From Bacillota bacterium (GTDB taxonomy: Bacteria; Bacillota; Bacilli; Bacillales_A; Planococcaceae), in assembly GCA_023405135.1 (NCBI GenBank), contig JAEXYZ010000024.1, positions 1 to 64,000 of the forward strand: a stretch of DNA of 64,000 nt, in the 5' to 3' direction. The notes under the pieces are model-generated. The model was not told where the DNA came from. It did not search any database and was given only the letters and a program-made list of their open reading frames with translations. Of the stretch, positions 36,778-45,315 are shown one piece after another. The first letter of the stretch is position 1. Each line of letters starts with the position of its first letter. The position numbers and the translations under genes are program-made.

Positions 36778-36811
36778 AGGTAACGATGATAAGGTCGTTA
36801 CCTATTTTTTT
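36778..36811 (+). terminator. Terminator after hflX
   Basis: AGGTAACGA and TCGTTACCT form a stem with an 8-base loop, followed by seven T. Confidence 0.9.
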
Positions 36812-36932
36812 GTATGAAAAAACAATTTAAATTATTTCTAAATAATAATGAATATTCATAATTGATAAGAGAAAGCGAAAAAATGAAAGAATTTATAGAA
36901 GATATTGAAATTTCGAACTTTTTTATAATATA

Positions 36933-36985
36933 TTGAAAAAACTTTCAAAATACTATATTGTAATAAAACAGTTGTCTGACAACTG
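36933..36985 (+). promoter_or_regulatory. Promoter with overlapping palindromic operator of dtpT
   Basis: TTGAAA (36933-36938) and TATTGT (36956-36961) are 17 bases apart. CAGTTGTCTGACAACTG (36969-36985) is a perfect 17-base palindrome placed at the expected start of transcription. Its core TTGTCTGACAA fits the TNGTNNNACNA operator form of FadR-type GntR regulators. A half-site AATTGTCAG follows at 37001-37009. Role is inference. Confidence 0.55.
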
Positions 36986-37047
36986 AGAGTTCCTGCACTG
37001 AATTGTCAGAAAAAACGAACATTTAATAAACGGAAGAGGGTATTTTG

Positions 37048-38535
37048 ATGTATAGCAAAGAAGAAATAGTCAAATCCGTTCCTCAAAAGGGCTTCTTTGG
37101 ACACCCAAAAGGATTATTTACATTATTCTTTACTGAGTTCTGGGAACGATTTTCTTACTACGGAATGCGCGCCATTCTTATTTTCTATATGTATTATGAG
37201 CTACATGAAGGCGGCTTAGGATTAGACCGTGGAACAGCCAACTCTATTATGGCCATGTATGGTTCATTAGTATATATGTCAGGTGTTATTGGTGGATGGT
37301 TTGCAGACCGAGTATGGGGAACTCGTAAGACCGTATTTTACGGTGGAATATTAATTATGATTGGTCACATAATATTAGCATTACCGTTAGGCTTTGTAGG
37401 TCTGTTAATATCAATGTTATTTATCATAATTGGGACAGGCTTATTGAAATCTAATGTTTCAACAATCGTCGGAGATATGTATGACGAAAAAGATAACCGT
37501 CGTGATTCTGGTTTCAGCATATTCTATATGGGTATCAACATGGGTGCATTCATTGCTCCATTTATCGTTGGAACAATTGGTGAAACAGTAAACTTCCATT
37601 TAGGATTTGGTATCGCAGCTATTGGTATGTTTATTGGTTTAATCGTGTTCTATGTAACACAAAAGAAAAATCTTGGACTAGTAGGTCAAGAGATTCCAAA
37701 TCCAATGAACGTGAGCGAGAAAAAGAAAGCGCTTCGAAATTTCACAATTGGAATTATTGCAATATTGGTAATTGGTGGTATTCTTTATGCTACTGGAAAT
37801 CTAACAATGGCTGTGTTTAGTTTAATTATTACAACACTTGGTATTTTAATTCCTACAATATTCTTTATTGTTATGTACCGTAGCCCTAAAACAAATAAAG
37901 ATGAAAAATCACGTTTATTAGCTTATATCCCATTATTTATTGCAGCGGTAATGTTCTGGGCGATTCAAGAACAAGGTGCAACAATTTTAGCTACTTATGC
38001 TGATACACGTACAGATTTAACGGTTGGAGGCTTTGAACTTCAAGCATCTTGGTTCCAATCTTTAAATCCATTATTCATCATTATTTTTGCACCAGTCTTT
38101 GCGTGGTTATGGTTACGTCTAGGGGATAAACAACCATCAACACCTAAGAAGTTTGCCATTTCATTATTCTTTGCTGGTTTATCATTCTTAGTAATGATTA
38201 TCCCAGCTAAAATGTCAGGTGGAACAGAGCTTGTAAGTCCTTGGTGGTTAGTTCTATCATTCTTCCTAGTTGTAGTAGGGGAGTTATTACTATCTCCAGT
38301 TGGATTGTCAGCAACTACAAAACTTGCTCCAGCGGCGTTTGCAGCCCAAACAATGTCACTATGGTTCTTAACTAGTGCGGCTGCCCAAGCTATCAATGCA
38401 CAGCTTGTACTTATTTATGAAGCAGTATCAGAAATTACGTACTTTGGTGCACTTGGAGTTATGTCAATTATTCTAGGTGTTGTTTTACTAGTGTTAACTC
38501 CAATTATTTCAAAGGCAATGCGTGGAGTAAATTAA
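37048..38535 (+). CDS. dtpT: POT-family proton/peptide symporter
   Basis: DtpT takes up di- and tripeptides with protons. The protein (495 residues from the ATG at 37048) has fourteen predicted helices. The POT signatures are FTEFWERFSYYGMRAIL (about residue 27, including the ExxER motif) and GTGLLKSNVSTIVGDMY (about 130). FSIFYMGINMGAFIAP is the second family motif. RBS is GGAAGAGGG. It is monocistronic, with a candidate palindromic operator upstream and a terminator behind. Confidence 0.94.
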   Translation: MYSKEEIVKSVPQKGFFGHPKGLFTLFFTEFWERFSYYGMRAILIFYMYYELHEGGLGLDRGTANSIMAMYGSLVYMSGVIGGWFADRVWGTRKTVFYGGILIMIGHIILALPLGFVGLLISMLFIIIGTGLLKSNVSTIVGDMYDEKDNRRDSGFSIFYMGINMGAFIAPFIVGTIGETVNFHLGFGIAAIGMFIGLIVFYVTQKKNLGLVGQEIPNPMNVSEKKKALRNFTIGIIAILVIGGILYATGNLTMAVFSLIITTLGILIPTIFFIVMYRSPKTNKDEKSRLLAYIPLFIAAVMFWAIQEQGATILATYADTRTDLTVGGFELQASWFQSLNPLFIIIFAPVFAWLWLRLGDKQPSTPKKFAISLFFAGLSFLVMIIPAKMSGGTELVSPWWLVLSFFLVVVGELLLSPVGLSATTKLAPAAFAAQTMSLWFLTSAAAQAINAQLVLIYEAVSEITYFGALGVMSIILGVVLLVLTPIISKAMRGVN

Positions 38536-38560
38536 TATCAAATATCGGTCCTTTTGTTGT

Positions 38561-38600
38561 AGAAGTGGGTATCTCATATATGTATGAGTACCCACTTTTC
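38561..38600 (+). terminator. Terminator after dtpT
   Basis: AGTGGGTA and TACCCACT, with inner CTCATA/TATGAG, form a long stem followed by TTTTC. Confidence 0.85.
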
Positions 38601-38715
38601 TAGTATATATGGATTATTTGGGGATAGATAGAAAAAATTACAAATTACTCATTATCCTTTCGCGAAAAAATGTTACCCTAAATTTGTACCAATAATTTGA
38701 AAGGATAGGATAATT

Positions 38716-39588
38716 ATGAAAAAGGTAGTCATGCTATGTTTAGTAAGTTTATTAGTGCTAGCCTTATCGGCATGTAATAGTACTGCTGAGCCAACATCAG
38801 GAGAAGAGGGAAAAGAAGTTAGTAACAAAAGTGAGCTAACTTTACAAGAAGTTTATGAAAAGGCAATAGAACGCCAAAACACATTGGAAAGTGTTAGTGC
38901 AGATATTAAAATGAACCAAAGAATGGAGTTGAATGATGGTACTGAAGCTTATGAAATGGGTTCAACAGCTGACATGACAATGGATATGGTTAGCGAACCG
39001 CTAGCTATGTATATAGATGGAGCAATGACAATGGCAGATCCTGCGACGGGAGAAAGTATGAACGTTGATATGGAAATGTACATGTCTGAGGATGGGTTTT
39101 TCATGCAAGATCCTGAAACGAAGCAGTGGATGAAGCTTCCATCTGAACAATTTGATGCAATTGCCGGACAAACTGTAAATCAAGTGAACGCGTCCGAACA
39201 GTTAAAACAGTTTGAATCATTTATTGAAGATTTTACATTTGAACAAACTGAAACAGAATATGTATTAAAACTAAATGCAGCTACTGAAAAGTTTAGTAAA
39301 TTTATTTTAGAACAAATGCAAGTAACGGAAATGATGGGTGTGACTGAAGAAGAACAAAAAATCATTGAGAATATGAAATTCGATAATATTAATTATGTAA
39401 TTAAAATTGATAAAGAAACATTTGATATTCATGCGATGGATACAATTTTTGATATTACAATTGACGCTGATGGGAATTCTATGAAGATTGCAACAGATGC
39501 AAAAATTGTGTTCAACAACTTCAATGAAGTAGAAGCCATTAAAATACCACAAGAAGTAATTGATCAAGCTGTAGAAGTTCAATACTAA
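38716..39588 (+). CDS. Lipoprotein, DUF6612/LppX-LolA-like fold
   Basis: The 290-residue protein begins with a lipoprotein signal; LSAC places the lipidated Cys near residue 20, followed by a short Ser/Glu-rich linker. The mature domain (about 40-290) is rich in beta strands with the repeated Met-rich pattern MTMDMVSEPLAMYIDG, like DUF6612 proteins and the LolA/LppX lipid-binding fold. Its ligand is unknown. AAAGGATAGGA precedes the ATG, and a terminator follows. Confidence 0.82.
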   Translation: MKKVVMLCLVSLLVLALSACNSTAEPTSGEEGKEVSNKSELTLQEVYEKAIERQNTLESVSADIKMNQRMELNDGTEAYEMGSTADMTMDMVSEPLAMYIDGAMTMADPATGESMNVDMEMYMSEDGFFMQDPETKQWMKLPSEQFDAIAGQTVNQVNASEQLKQFESFIEDFTFEQTETEYVLKLNAATEKFSKFILEQMQVTEMMGVTEEEQKIIENMKFDNINYVIKIDKETFDIHAMDTIFDITIDADGNSMKIATDAKIVFNNFNEVEAIKIPQEVIDQAVEVQY

Positions 39589-39594
39589 ATTTTT

Positions 39595-39632
39595 AGAACT
39601 TAATTCAAGAAATTTGAGTTAAGTTCTTTTTA
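39595..39632 (+). terminator. Terminator after lipoprotein gene
   Basis: AGAACTTAA and TTAAGTTCT form the stem, followed by TTTTTACTT. Confidence 0.82.
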
Positions 39633-39784
39633 CTTGATATAAGGACTAATGAGGAATTCAAAATCAAGGTGTTAAGAATATATCGAAAGGAAAGACAGCA
39701 CTTTTTGACCTTTAAGCTTTTACTAGCAAAACATCTTACATGAAGAACTGCATAGACATAAAAAACGTCTTTTATTCAATCGAA
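39633..39784. other. Intergenic stretch before IS relic
   Basis: No gene, strong hairpin or promoter pair recognised. It may hold flanking DNA of the former insertion. Confidence 0.35.
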
Positions 39785-39998
39785 ATAGGTAGTGACACCA
39801 TAAAGTTAGAGTTATATTATGCATCTGATTGGTTAGTTTGAGTTCGGTATTGCACTAGACTTAAGATATCCAATTTTTACTTAATCCGTATGATGTTATA
39901 ATAATAGATATATTCTACGATTTTTTCTTAATTTTATCGTACGACATTTACCCTTCCTCGTAATACATTTCCTGCTTTACAATCCCAATTTTTTAATA
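39785..39998 (-). pseudogene. Relic of an IS3-family transposase C-terminus
   Basis: On the minus strand two frames read, in order, GIVKQEMYYEEG*MSYDKIKKK (about 39991-39928) and KIVEYIYYYNIIRIK*KLDILSLVQYRTQTNQSDA* (about 39930-39817). These match the end of the IS3/IS150 integrase (pattern LKQEMYY...EYIYYYN..RIK.KL..LSPVQYR). Three in-frame stops and one frameshift show decay. Beyond the stop, GTGACACCATAAAGTTAG (39792-39809) looks like the IS3-type terminal repeat. The rest of the element is gone. It lies directly upstream of the Fur-controlled yclNOPQ promoter. Confidence 0.78.
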
Positions 39999-40050
39999 TT
40001 TAAATGATTGTTATTTAGTCTGAAATAGTGATAAAAGTTCTCAATTAGTA

Positions 40051-40103
40051 TTGGAGTAGAAAAAATTATATGCTATAATAAAATATAATGATAATCATTT
40101 TCA
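40051..40103 (+). promoter_or_regulatory. Promoter and Fur box of yclNOP
   Basis: TTGGAG (40051-40056) and TATAAT (40074-40079) are 17 bases apart. ATAATGATAATCATTTTCA (40085-40103) matches the 19-base Fur consensus GATAATGATAATCATTATC at 15 positions, and covers the transcription start, the classical place for iron repression. Confidence 0.85.
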
Positions 40104-40131
40104 CTATAAAATAAAATTATCGGGGATTAAA

Positions 40132-41085
40132 ATGAAACTTTGGATTTTAATAGTAGCAGCAATCGTATTATCGAGTATTTCATTATTTCTAGGTGCTACA
40201 AACATTACACCAATGGATTTATTAGATTTCCACTCAGATGAAGCAGAAATTTTCTATATTAGTCGTATTCCTCGACTTGCTTCTATTATATTAGCAGGTG
40301 TTGGAATGAGTGTTGCTGGTTTAATTATGCAAAGTTTAAGTAGAAATAAATTTGTATCACCAACAACTGCTGGGACATTAGATGCTGCTAAACTTGGTAT
40401 ATTGTTTTGTATGCTTTTCTTTACAAGTGCAAGCTATATTCAGCAAATTATATTTTGTTTTGCATTTGCATTAATAGGAACAATTGTATTTATGCAAATT
40501 TTAAACCGTATTAAATTTAAAGATGCTATCTTTATTCCATTAATCGGTATTATGTACGGTAACATATTATCCGCAATTACTGTGTTTTTTGCGTATGAAG
40601 CAGATTTACTTCAAAATATCGATGCATGGCTAATTGGAGATTTCTCATTAATTATTAAAGGGCGATATGAGCTTCTTTATTTAAGTATTCCTGTATTAAT
40701 TATTGCGTACATATATGCAAATCGTTTCACAGTAGCAGGTATGGGTGAAGATTTTGCAAAAAACCTTGGAGTTCATTATAAATTTGTATTGAATTTAGGG
40801 TTAGTGCTCGTAGCATTAATTTCCACTACAGTTGTTTTAACCGTAGGGATTATTCCTTTTTTAGGATTGATTGTGCCGAATCTTGTTTCTATATTTAAAG
40901 GTGATAATTTAGCAAAGACGCTGCCACATACTGCTGTATTAGGTGTTGTTTTCTTATTAGCGTGTGATATTATTGGTCGAATTATTATTTATCCATATGA
41001 GATTCCAATTAGTTTAACAGTCGGGGTAATAGGCAGTGCAATCTTCTTAATCATGCTGTTTAGGGGGAGAGCATATGCGAAATAG
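40132..41085 (+). CDS. yclN: Siderophore ABC transporter permease, YclN type
   Basis: This 317-residue FecCD-family permease has about nine or ten membrane helices. RIPRLASIILAGVGMSVAGLIMQ (in part, RLASIILAGVGMSVAG, about 46-61) and FLGLIVPNLVSIFKG (about 243) are the family motifs, the latter including the coupling helix for the ATPase. By orthology with B. subtilis YclNOPQ the substrate should be ferric petrobactin or a related catecholate. It overlaps yclO by 11 bases. First gene of the Fur-controlled operon. Confidence 0.9.
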   Translation: MKLWILIVAAIVLSSISLFLGATNITPMDLLDFHSDEAEIFYISRIPRLASIILAGVGMSVAGLIMQSLSRNKFVSPTTAGTLDAAKLGILFCMLFFTSASYIQQIIFCFAFALIGTIVFMQILNRIKFKDAIFIPLIGIMYGNILSAITVFFAYEADLLQNIDAWLIGDFSLIIKGRYELLYLSIPVLIIAYIYANRFTVAGMGEDFAKNLGVHYKFVLNLGLVLVALISTTVVLTVGIIPFLGLIVPNLVSIFKGDNLAKTLPHTAVLGVVFLLACDIIGRIIIYPYEIPISLTVGVIGSAIFLIMLFRGRAYAK

Positions 41086-42028
41086 TACAAAATTAATTAT
41101 ATTAGCTTCTATTGCAATAGCATGTATTTTACTTTATGCCTTTTATGACATAAAAGGTGGCTTTAGCTATGCATTTCCAAGAAGGCTTATTAAAATATTT
41201 GCGATGTCAATTACGGGTGTTGCAATAGCATATTCAACAGTTGTTTTTCAAACAATTACCCATAATCGAATTTTAACTCCGTCTGTGATGGGATTAGATT
41301 CAATGTATCAAGTAGTACAAACATGTATCTATTTCTTCCTAGGTTCAACTTCATTTTTAGTTATTAATAAATATGTAAACTTTACAATTTCTATTGTATT
41401 GATGGTATTGTTTGCATTAATTTTATACCGTTTCTTATTTAGAGCAGATAAGTATCCGATTTATTTCTTATTACTTGTAGGGATGGTTCTTGGGACACTG
41501 CTAGGTAGCGCTACAACATTTTTACAAGTTTTAATCGATCCAAATGAATATTTAAATTTACAGAGTAAGCTGTTTGCAAGTTTTTCAAAAGTAAACGCAG
41601 ATTTAGTATGGATAGCATTTGCAATTTTAATAGTGGCCTTTATATATGGCTTTAAAATTATGCGTCAGTTAGATGTTATGTCATTAGGAAGAGATAATGC
41701 AATTAATCTTGGTGTGAATTATGACAAGCTTGTTATGAATATCCTTGTATTGTCTGCAATTTTAATTGCAACTTCAACTGCACTTGTCGGTCCGATAACG
41801 TTTTTGGGGCTTATTGTTGCCAATTTATCTTATCAATTTTTAACAACATACAAGCATTCGATATTAATTGCCGGTGCAAGTTTAATAAGTATTATTGCTT
41901 TAGTTGGTGGCCAGTTTATTGTTGAACATATTTTTGAATTAACGACAACTTTAAGTGTCATCATTAACTTTATTGGTGGAATCTATTTTATTTACTTATT
42001 ATTAAGGGAAAGTAGGGCTGCAGGATGA
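41075..42028 (+). CDS. yclO: Siderophore ABC transporter permease, YclO type
   Basis: The second FecCD-type permease of the pair, 317 residues, with FAMSITGVAIAYSTVVFQT (about 42-60) and FLGLIVANLSYQFL (about 244) as family motifs. It starts inside yclN and overlaps yclP by 4 bases (ATGA), so the three are translationally coupled. It should form the heterodimeric channel with YclN. A GGGGGAG site lies in the end of yclN. Confidence 0.9.
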   Translation: MRNSTKLIILASIAIACILLYAFYDIKGGFSYAFPRRLIKIFAMSITGVAIAYSTVVFQTITHNRILTPSVMGLDSMYQVVQTCIYFFLGSTSFLVINKYVNFTISIVLMVLFALILYRFLFRADKYPIYFLLLVGMVLGTLLGSATTFLQVLIDPNEYLNLQSKLFASFSKVNADLVWIAFAILIVAFIYGFKIMRQLDVMSLGRDNAINLGVNYDKLVMNILVLSAILIATSTALVGPITFLGLIVANLSYQFLTTYKHSILIAGASLISIIALVGGQFIVEHIFELTTTLSVIINFIGGIYFIYLLLRESRAAG

Positions 42029-42792
42029 TTCAAGTAAAAGAATTAACTAAATTCTTTGGAAAGAAAGCAGTAGTTGATAATGTATCTGTTACTATTGAAA
42101 CTGGTAAAATTACATCTTTTATAGGTCCTAATGGTGCGGGGAAATCAACACTACTTTCAATGGTTAGTCGTTTATTAAATGCAGATACAGGAGAAGTATT
42201 ATTAGATACAAATGATGTTCGTCGTATTAAATCTGATGAATTTGCAAAGCGAGTATCCATATTAAAGCAATCGAATTTTATGAATGTTCGATTGACGATA
42301 CGTGAACTTGTTTCTTTCGGTCGCTATCCTTATTCAAAAGGCCGTTTATCAAATGATGATATAAAATTTGTTGATCAAGCACTTGAATACATGAATCTAA
42401 CAGATATTCAGCATAACTATTTAGATGAATTATCAGGCGGTCAACGTCAACGTTCATTTATAGCAATGGTTATTGCACAGGATACTGATTATGTATTACT
42501 GGACGAACCGTTAAATAATTTAGATATGAAGCATTCCGTTCAAATTATGAAGATTTTGCGTAAGCTTGTAGACGAACTCGGTAAAACGGTTGTCATTGTT
42601 CTTCACGATATTAATTTTGCTTCTGTTTATTCTGATCGTATTGTTGCTTTAAAAGATGGCCGAGTAATTAAAGAAGGGCCTACAGATGAGATTATAAATT
42701 CTCATGCTTTAAAGCAAATTTACGATATGGATATCCCTGTGCAAGAACAGAATGGATGTCGTATTTGCGTCTATTTTAATTCGCATTCTTAA
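42025..42792 (+). CDS. yclP: Siderophore ABC transporter ATP-binding protein, YclP type
   Basis: The 255-residue ATPase powers YclN-YclO. Walker A is GPNGAGKST (about residue 35), the signature LSGGQRQR (about 137), Walker B VLLDEPLNNLD (about 157) and the switch His is in VIVLHDINFA (about 192). The order permease-permease-ATPase-binding protein is that of B. subtilis yclNOPQ. A stem at 42797-42841 separates it from yclQ, which also has its own promoter. Confidence 0.94.
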   Translation: MIQVKELTKFFGKKAVVDNVSVTIETGKITSFIGPNGAGKSTLLSMVSRLLNADTGEVLLDTNDVRRIKSDEFAKRVSILKQSNFMNVRLTIRELVSFGRYPYSKGRLSNDDIKFVDQALEYMNLTDIQHNYLDELSGGQRQRSFIAMVIAQDTDYVLLDEPLNNLDMKHSVQIMKILRKLVDELGKTVVIVLHDINFASVYSDRIVALKDGRVIKEGPTDEIINSHALKQIYDMDIPVQEQNGCRICVYFNSHS

Positions 42793-42796
42793 AATA

Positions 42797-42841
42797 AAAT
42801 GATTTGGGAAAGCAGCATTGTTTTTCTAAATCATTTCTTTT
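42797..42841 (+). terminator. Possible terminator between yclP and yclQ
   Basis: AAATGATTT and AAATCATTT pair, with GGGAAA/TTTTTC continuing the stem after a bulge, followed by CTTTTTG. Strength is moderate, so read-through into yclQ is possible. Confidence 0.6.
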
Positions 42842-42873
42842 TGAGAAAATTGTACAAAATATTAAAAAAGTAA

Positions 42874-42928
42874 TTGACGAATGAAATAACAATGATATAA
42901 TTTCAATTAGTTGATAATGATTATCAAT
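42874..42928 (+). promoter_or_regulatory. Promoter and second Fur box, in front of yclQ
   Basis: TTGACG (42874-42879) and TATAAT (42896-42901) are 16 bases apart. GTTGATAATGATTATCAAT (42910-42928) is a near-perfect Fur box containing the 7-1-7 palindrome TGATAAT-G-ATTATCA. Thus the binding protein has its own iron-repressed promoter. Confidence 0.88.
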
Positions 42929-42956
42929 ATCAATAAGGAATAGGGGAGGAAACATA

Positions 42957-43952
42957 ATGAAAAATTGGAAGTTATTAATAGTTGTTATAGCTATGCTTCT
43001 TTTAGTTTTAACAGCTTGTGGTTCTAAAGAAGAAGTAAGTGAGGAAGCAAACAATTCAGCTGAAACGACAACAGAAACTGAAACAGCTACAGAAGAAGCT
43101 TCAGCATTCCCAGTAACAATTAAATCTACTGTTGAAGGCTATGAAGATGTAACTTTCGAAAAAGCTCCAGAAAAAATTGTTGTATTTGACTATGGATTCC
43201 TTGATACATTAGATGCATTAGGTGTTGATGTAATGGCAGTTGCAAAAGGTAACTTCCCAGAGCATTTAACTAAATATGCTGATGATAAATATTTAAACGC
43301 TGGTGGTTTAAAAGAGCCATTACTTGAAGATATCGCTGCAATGGAACCGGATGCAATTTTCATCTCAGGTCGTCAAGGTGACTTCTATGATCAATTAAGT
43401 GAAATTGCACCAACTGTTTTCGTTGGAACAGATTCATCAAACTACTATGAATCATTTAAAGCATCAGTAAATATTGCAGCTCAATTATTCGATAAACAAG
43501 AAGAAGCTGATGCAAAATTAGCTGAAATTGAAAAAGCTTTAGAAGAAGTGAAAGCAGTTGCTGCTAATAATGGAAAAGCTTTAGTAACTCTTTATAATGA
43601 AACATTATCTGCATATGGACCTGGAGATGGTTCACGTTATGGGCATGTTCACAGTGTTTACGGATTTGCTCCAGCAGATGAAACACTTGAAAATTCTACA
43701 CATGGTGCAAAATTAAGCTATGAACAAGTTTTAGAAATTAATCCAGATGTATTATTCGTAATTGACCGTGTAGCTGCAACAGGTGGAGAATCAAACATTA
43801 AAGAAGCAATCGAAAACGATATTATTAACAAAACAACTGCTGCTCAAAATGGTAAAATTGTATACTTAGACGGTGCTCTTTGGTACTTATCAGGTGGCGG
43901 TTTACAATCTGAATTATTAAAAATTCAAGAAATTATTGAGGAATTACAATAA
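42957..43952 (+). CDS. yclQ: Siderophore-binding lipoprotein, YclQ type
   Basis: The 331-residue protein captures the ferric siderophore outside the membrane. The lipobox LVLTAC places the acylated Cys near residue 21, followed by an acidic Thr/Glu linker (about 24-48). The mature domain is of the FecB/periplasmic-binding type, with PEKIVVFDYGFLDTLDALG (about 70) and MEPDAIFISGRQGDFYDQL (about 130) typical of petrobactin-type binders, and ARG-lacking catecholate pocket residues that I cannot assign. RBS AGGGGAGG. Confidence 0.92.
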   Translation: MKNWKLLIVVIAMLLLVLTACGSKEEVSEEANNSAETTTETETATEEASAFPVTIKSTVEGYEDVTFEKAPEKIVVFDYGFLDTLDALGVDVMAVAKGNFPEHLTKYADDKYLNAGGLKEPLLEDIAAMEPDAIFISGRQGDFYDQLSEIAPTVFVGTDSSNYYESFKASVNIAAQLFDKQEEADAKLAEIEKALEEVKAVAANNGKALVTLYNETLSAYGPGDGSRYGHVHSVYGFAPADETLENSTHGAKLSYEQVLEINPDVLFVIDRVAATGGESNIKEAIENDIINKTTAAQNGKIVYLDGALWYLSGGGLQSELLKIQEIIEELQ

Positions 43953-43962
43953 TAATTAAAAT

Positions 43963-43994
43963 AAAAGCCGTCCAAGAATAGGACGGCTTTTTCT
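43963..43994 (+). terminator. Terminator after yclQ
   Basis: AAAAGCCGTCC and GGACGGCTTTT form a strong stem followed by T residues. The next gene starts 15 bases later. Confidence 0.9.
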
Positions 43995-44008
43995 CTAGGA
44001 GGATACGG

Positions 44009-44320
44009 ATGTTTGTACAAATTAAGAGAATTGTAGTCACAGAAGGAAATTCTGATAAGATTATCGCACGTTTCGGAGCGAAAAAAGATGGCCCATCTTT
44101 ATTAGAACAACAACCTGGATTTATTGATAAGCAAGTACTAGTAAAGAAAGTAAGACGTGGTGATGAAGAGGTTCTTATCCTAATACGTTGGGAATCAGAG
44201 GAAGCGTGGAAGGAATGGGAGAAGCATCCTGATCATATAGCCGGTCATAAAGCGAATGCAGGAAAGCCTAAACCTGAATATGTAGTAGAGTCAAGCCAAG
44301 ATGTATATAACGTTATTTAA
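44009..44320 (+). CDS. IsdG/ABM-like monooxygenase, possible heme oxygenase
   Basis: This 103-residue protein has the ferredoxin-like ABM fold found in IsdG/HmoA/HmoB heme-degrading enzymes. The C-terminal part with IRWESEEAWKEWEKHPDHIAGH (in part, EEAWKEWEKHPDHIAGH) carries the Trp and His equivalents of the IsdG catalytic Asn-Trp-His triad; the Asn is not obvious. It lies right after yclQ and could be read through from its Fur promoter, which would fit iron release from heme. TAGGAGG precedes the ATG. Confidence 0.82.
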   Translation: MFVQIKRIVVTEGNSDKIIARFGAKKDGPSLLEQQPGFIDKQVLVKKVRRGDEEVLILIRWESEEAWKEWEKHPDHIAGHKANAGKPKPEYVVESSQDVYNVI

Positions 44321-44322
44321 TT

Positions 44323-44350
44323 AATCCCGATAAATATCGGGATTTTTTTA
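44323..44350 (+). terminator. Terminator after monooxygenase gene
   Basis: AATCCCGAT and ATCGGGATT form the stem, with TTTTTT following. Confidence 0.9.
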
Positions 44351-44416
44351 TTTTTGTGCATATTATATATGGTAAAATGTAAATAGCTTACTATTTTATT
44401 CCAAGGTGGATTGACA

Positions 44417-45028
44417 ATGAGAAAGTGGAGAATCCTTCTTTCGATTATTACTTTGATTATTTTTGTAGTATTGTTATTTACTTATGAAAAAACACCGATA
44501 GTGAAGTTAGATAAAACAATGACTGAACTTTTAGCAGGTAATGAGTTTATTGCCGCATTTCATTATATTGGTGATACAAATACAATTATAATTGTTTCGT
44601 TAATTATGTTAGTTTTATTGTGGCTAAAAGAAAGAAATTATCGAGGAATGCTGTTTGTATTGTTGACAGTTGGAGCAGGTAGAATTTTAAATCAATTAAT
44701 AAAGAATTGGAAAGACCGACCGAGACCTGAAATTGTAGATCAGTTAACGACTTTTAGCTTTCCATCAGGCTATGCGATGCTTTCGTTGTTATATTTATTT
44801 ACAATAGCCTATTTATTATCTGAAGCTATATCTAGTAAAACGACAAAGCTTATCATATGGACATTAGCCAGTATACTTCCATTGTTTATTGGGCTTTCAA
44901 GAATTGCTGATAGTAGTCATTTTACATCCGATGTAATTGCAGGCTGGTGCTTGGGGTATACTTGGTTTGTACTATGTGTAATTTGGTATGAGAGAAAAAA
45001 TGTAAAGCAGCCTAATATCGGAGTATAA
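44417..45028 (+). CDS. PAP2-family membrane phosphatase
   Basis: I choose ATG 44417, seven bases after AAGGTGG. The 203-residue protein has six predicted helices and three PAP2 motifs: KNWKDRPRP (about 95), SFPSGYAM (about 115) and SRIADSSHFTSDV (about 163). Where active phosphatases have His (PSGH) motif C2 has Tyr. The family removes phosphate from phosphatidylglycerol-phosphate, undecaprenyl pyrophosphate and similar lipids. Catalysis by this protein may be altered, although the C3 nucleophile His is present. Confidence 0.88.
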   Translation: MRKWRILLSIITLIIFVVLLFTYEKTPIVKLDKTMTELLAGNEFIAAFHYIGDTNTIIIVSLIMLVLLWLKERNYRGMLFVLLTVGAGRILNQLIKNWKDRPRPEIVDQLTTFSFPSGYAMLSLLYLFTIAYLLSEAISSKTTKLIIWTLASILPLFIGLSRIADSSHFTSDVIAGWCLGYTWFVLCVIWYERKNVKQPNIGV

Positions 45029-45073
45029 ATTTTATGATAATCACCTATTTTTACTAAGAATATCAAAAAATCT

Positions 45074-45104
45074 AAAGCCTTATTACATATGTAATAAGGC
45101 TTTT
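45074..45104 (+). terminator. Terminator after PAP2 gene
   Basis: AAAGCCTTATTAC and GTAATAAGGCTTT form a perfect stem with a four-base loop. Confidence 0.88.
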
Positions 45105-45315
45105 AATTTACCCAGAAATGAATATAAACGTTAAGGTATGAATAAGTGAACCACCATAAACAAAGAAGCGTATTATGAAATGTTATATAGTATCTTTCTT
45201 TTAATTATAAATGTTTACCTTGTGCATAAGATGTAACTAAAGCAAAAAAGTTGCACAAAGGAAACTTTTGAATATATAATACTAGTATAAAATAAAGAGA
45301 GGATTAGGATACTAA

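Noticed and set aside
39180..39582. Minus-strand open frames inside the DUF6612 lipoprotein gene
   Set aside because: They are rich in Ile, Asn and Cys, lack ribosome binding sites, and lie wholly within a well-supported gene.
42797..42956. Small gene between yclP and yclQ
   Set aside because: The spacer is fully used by a hairpin, promoter and Fur box; the only open frame there has no ribosome binding site.
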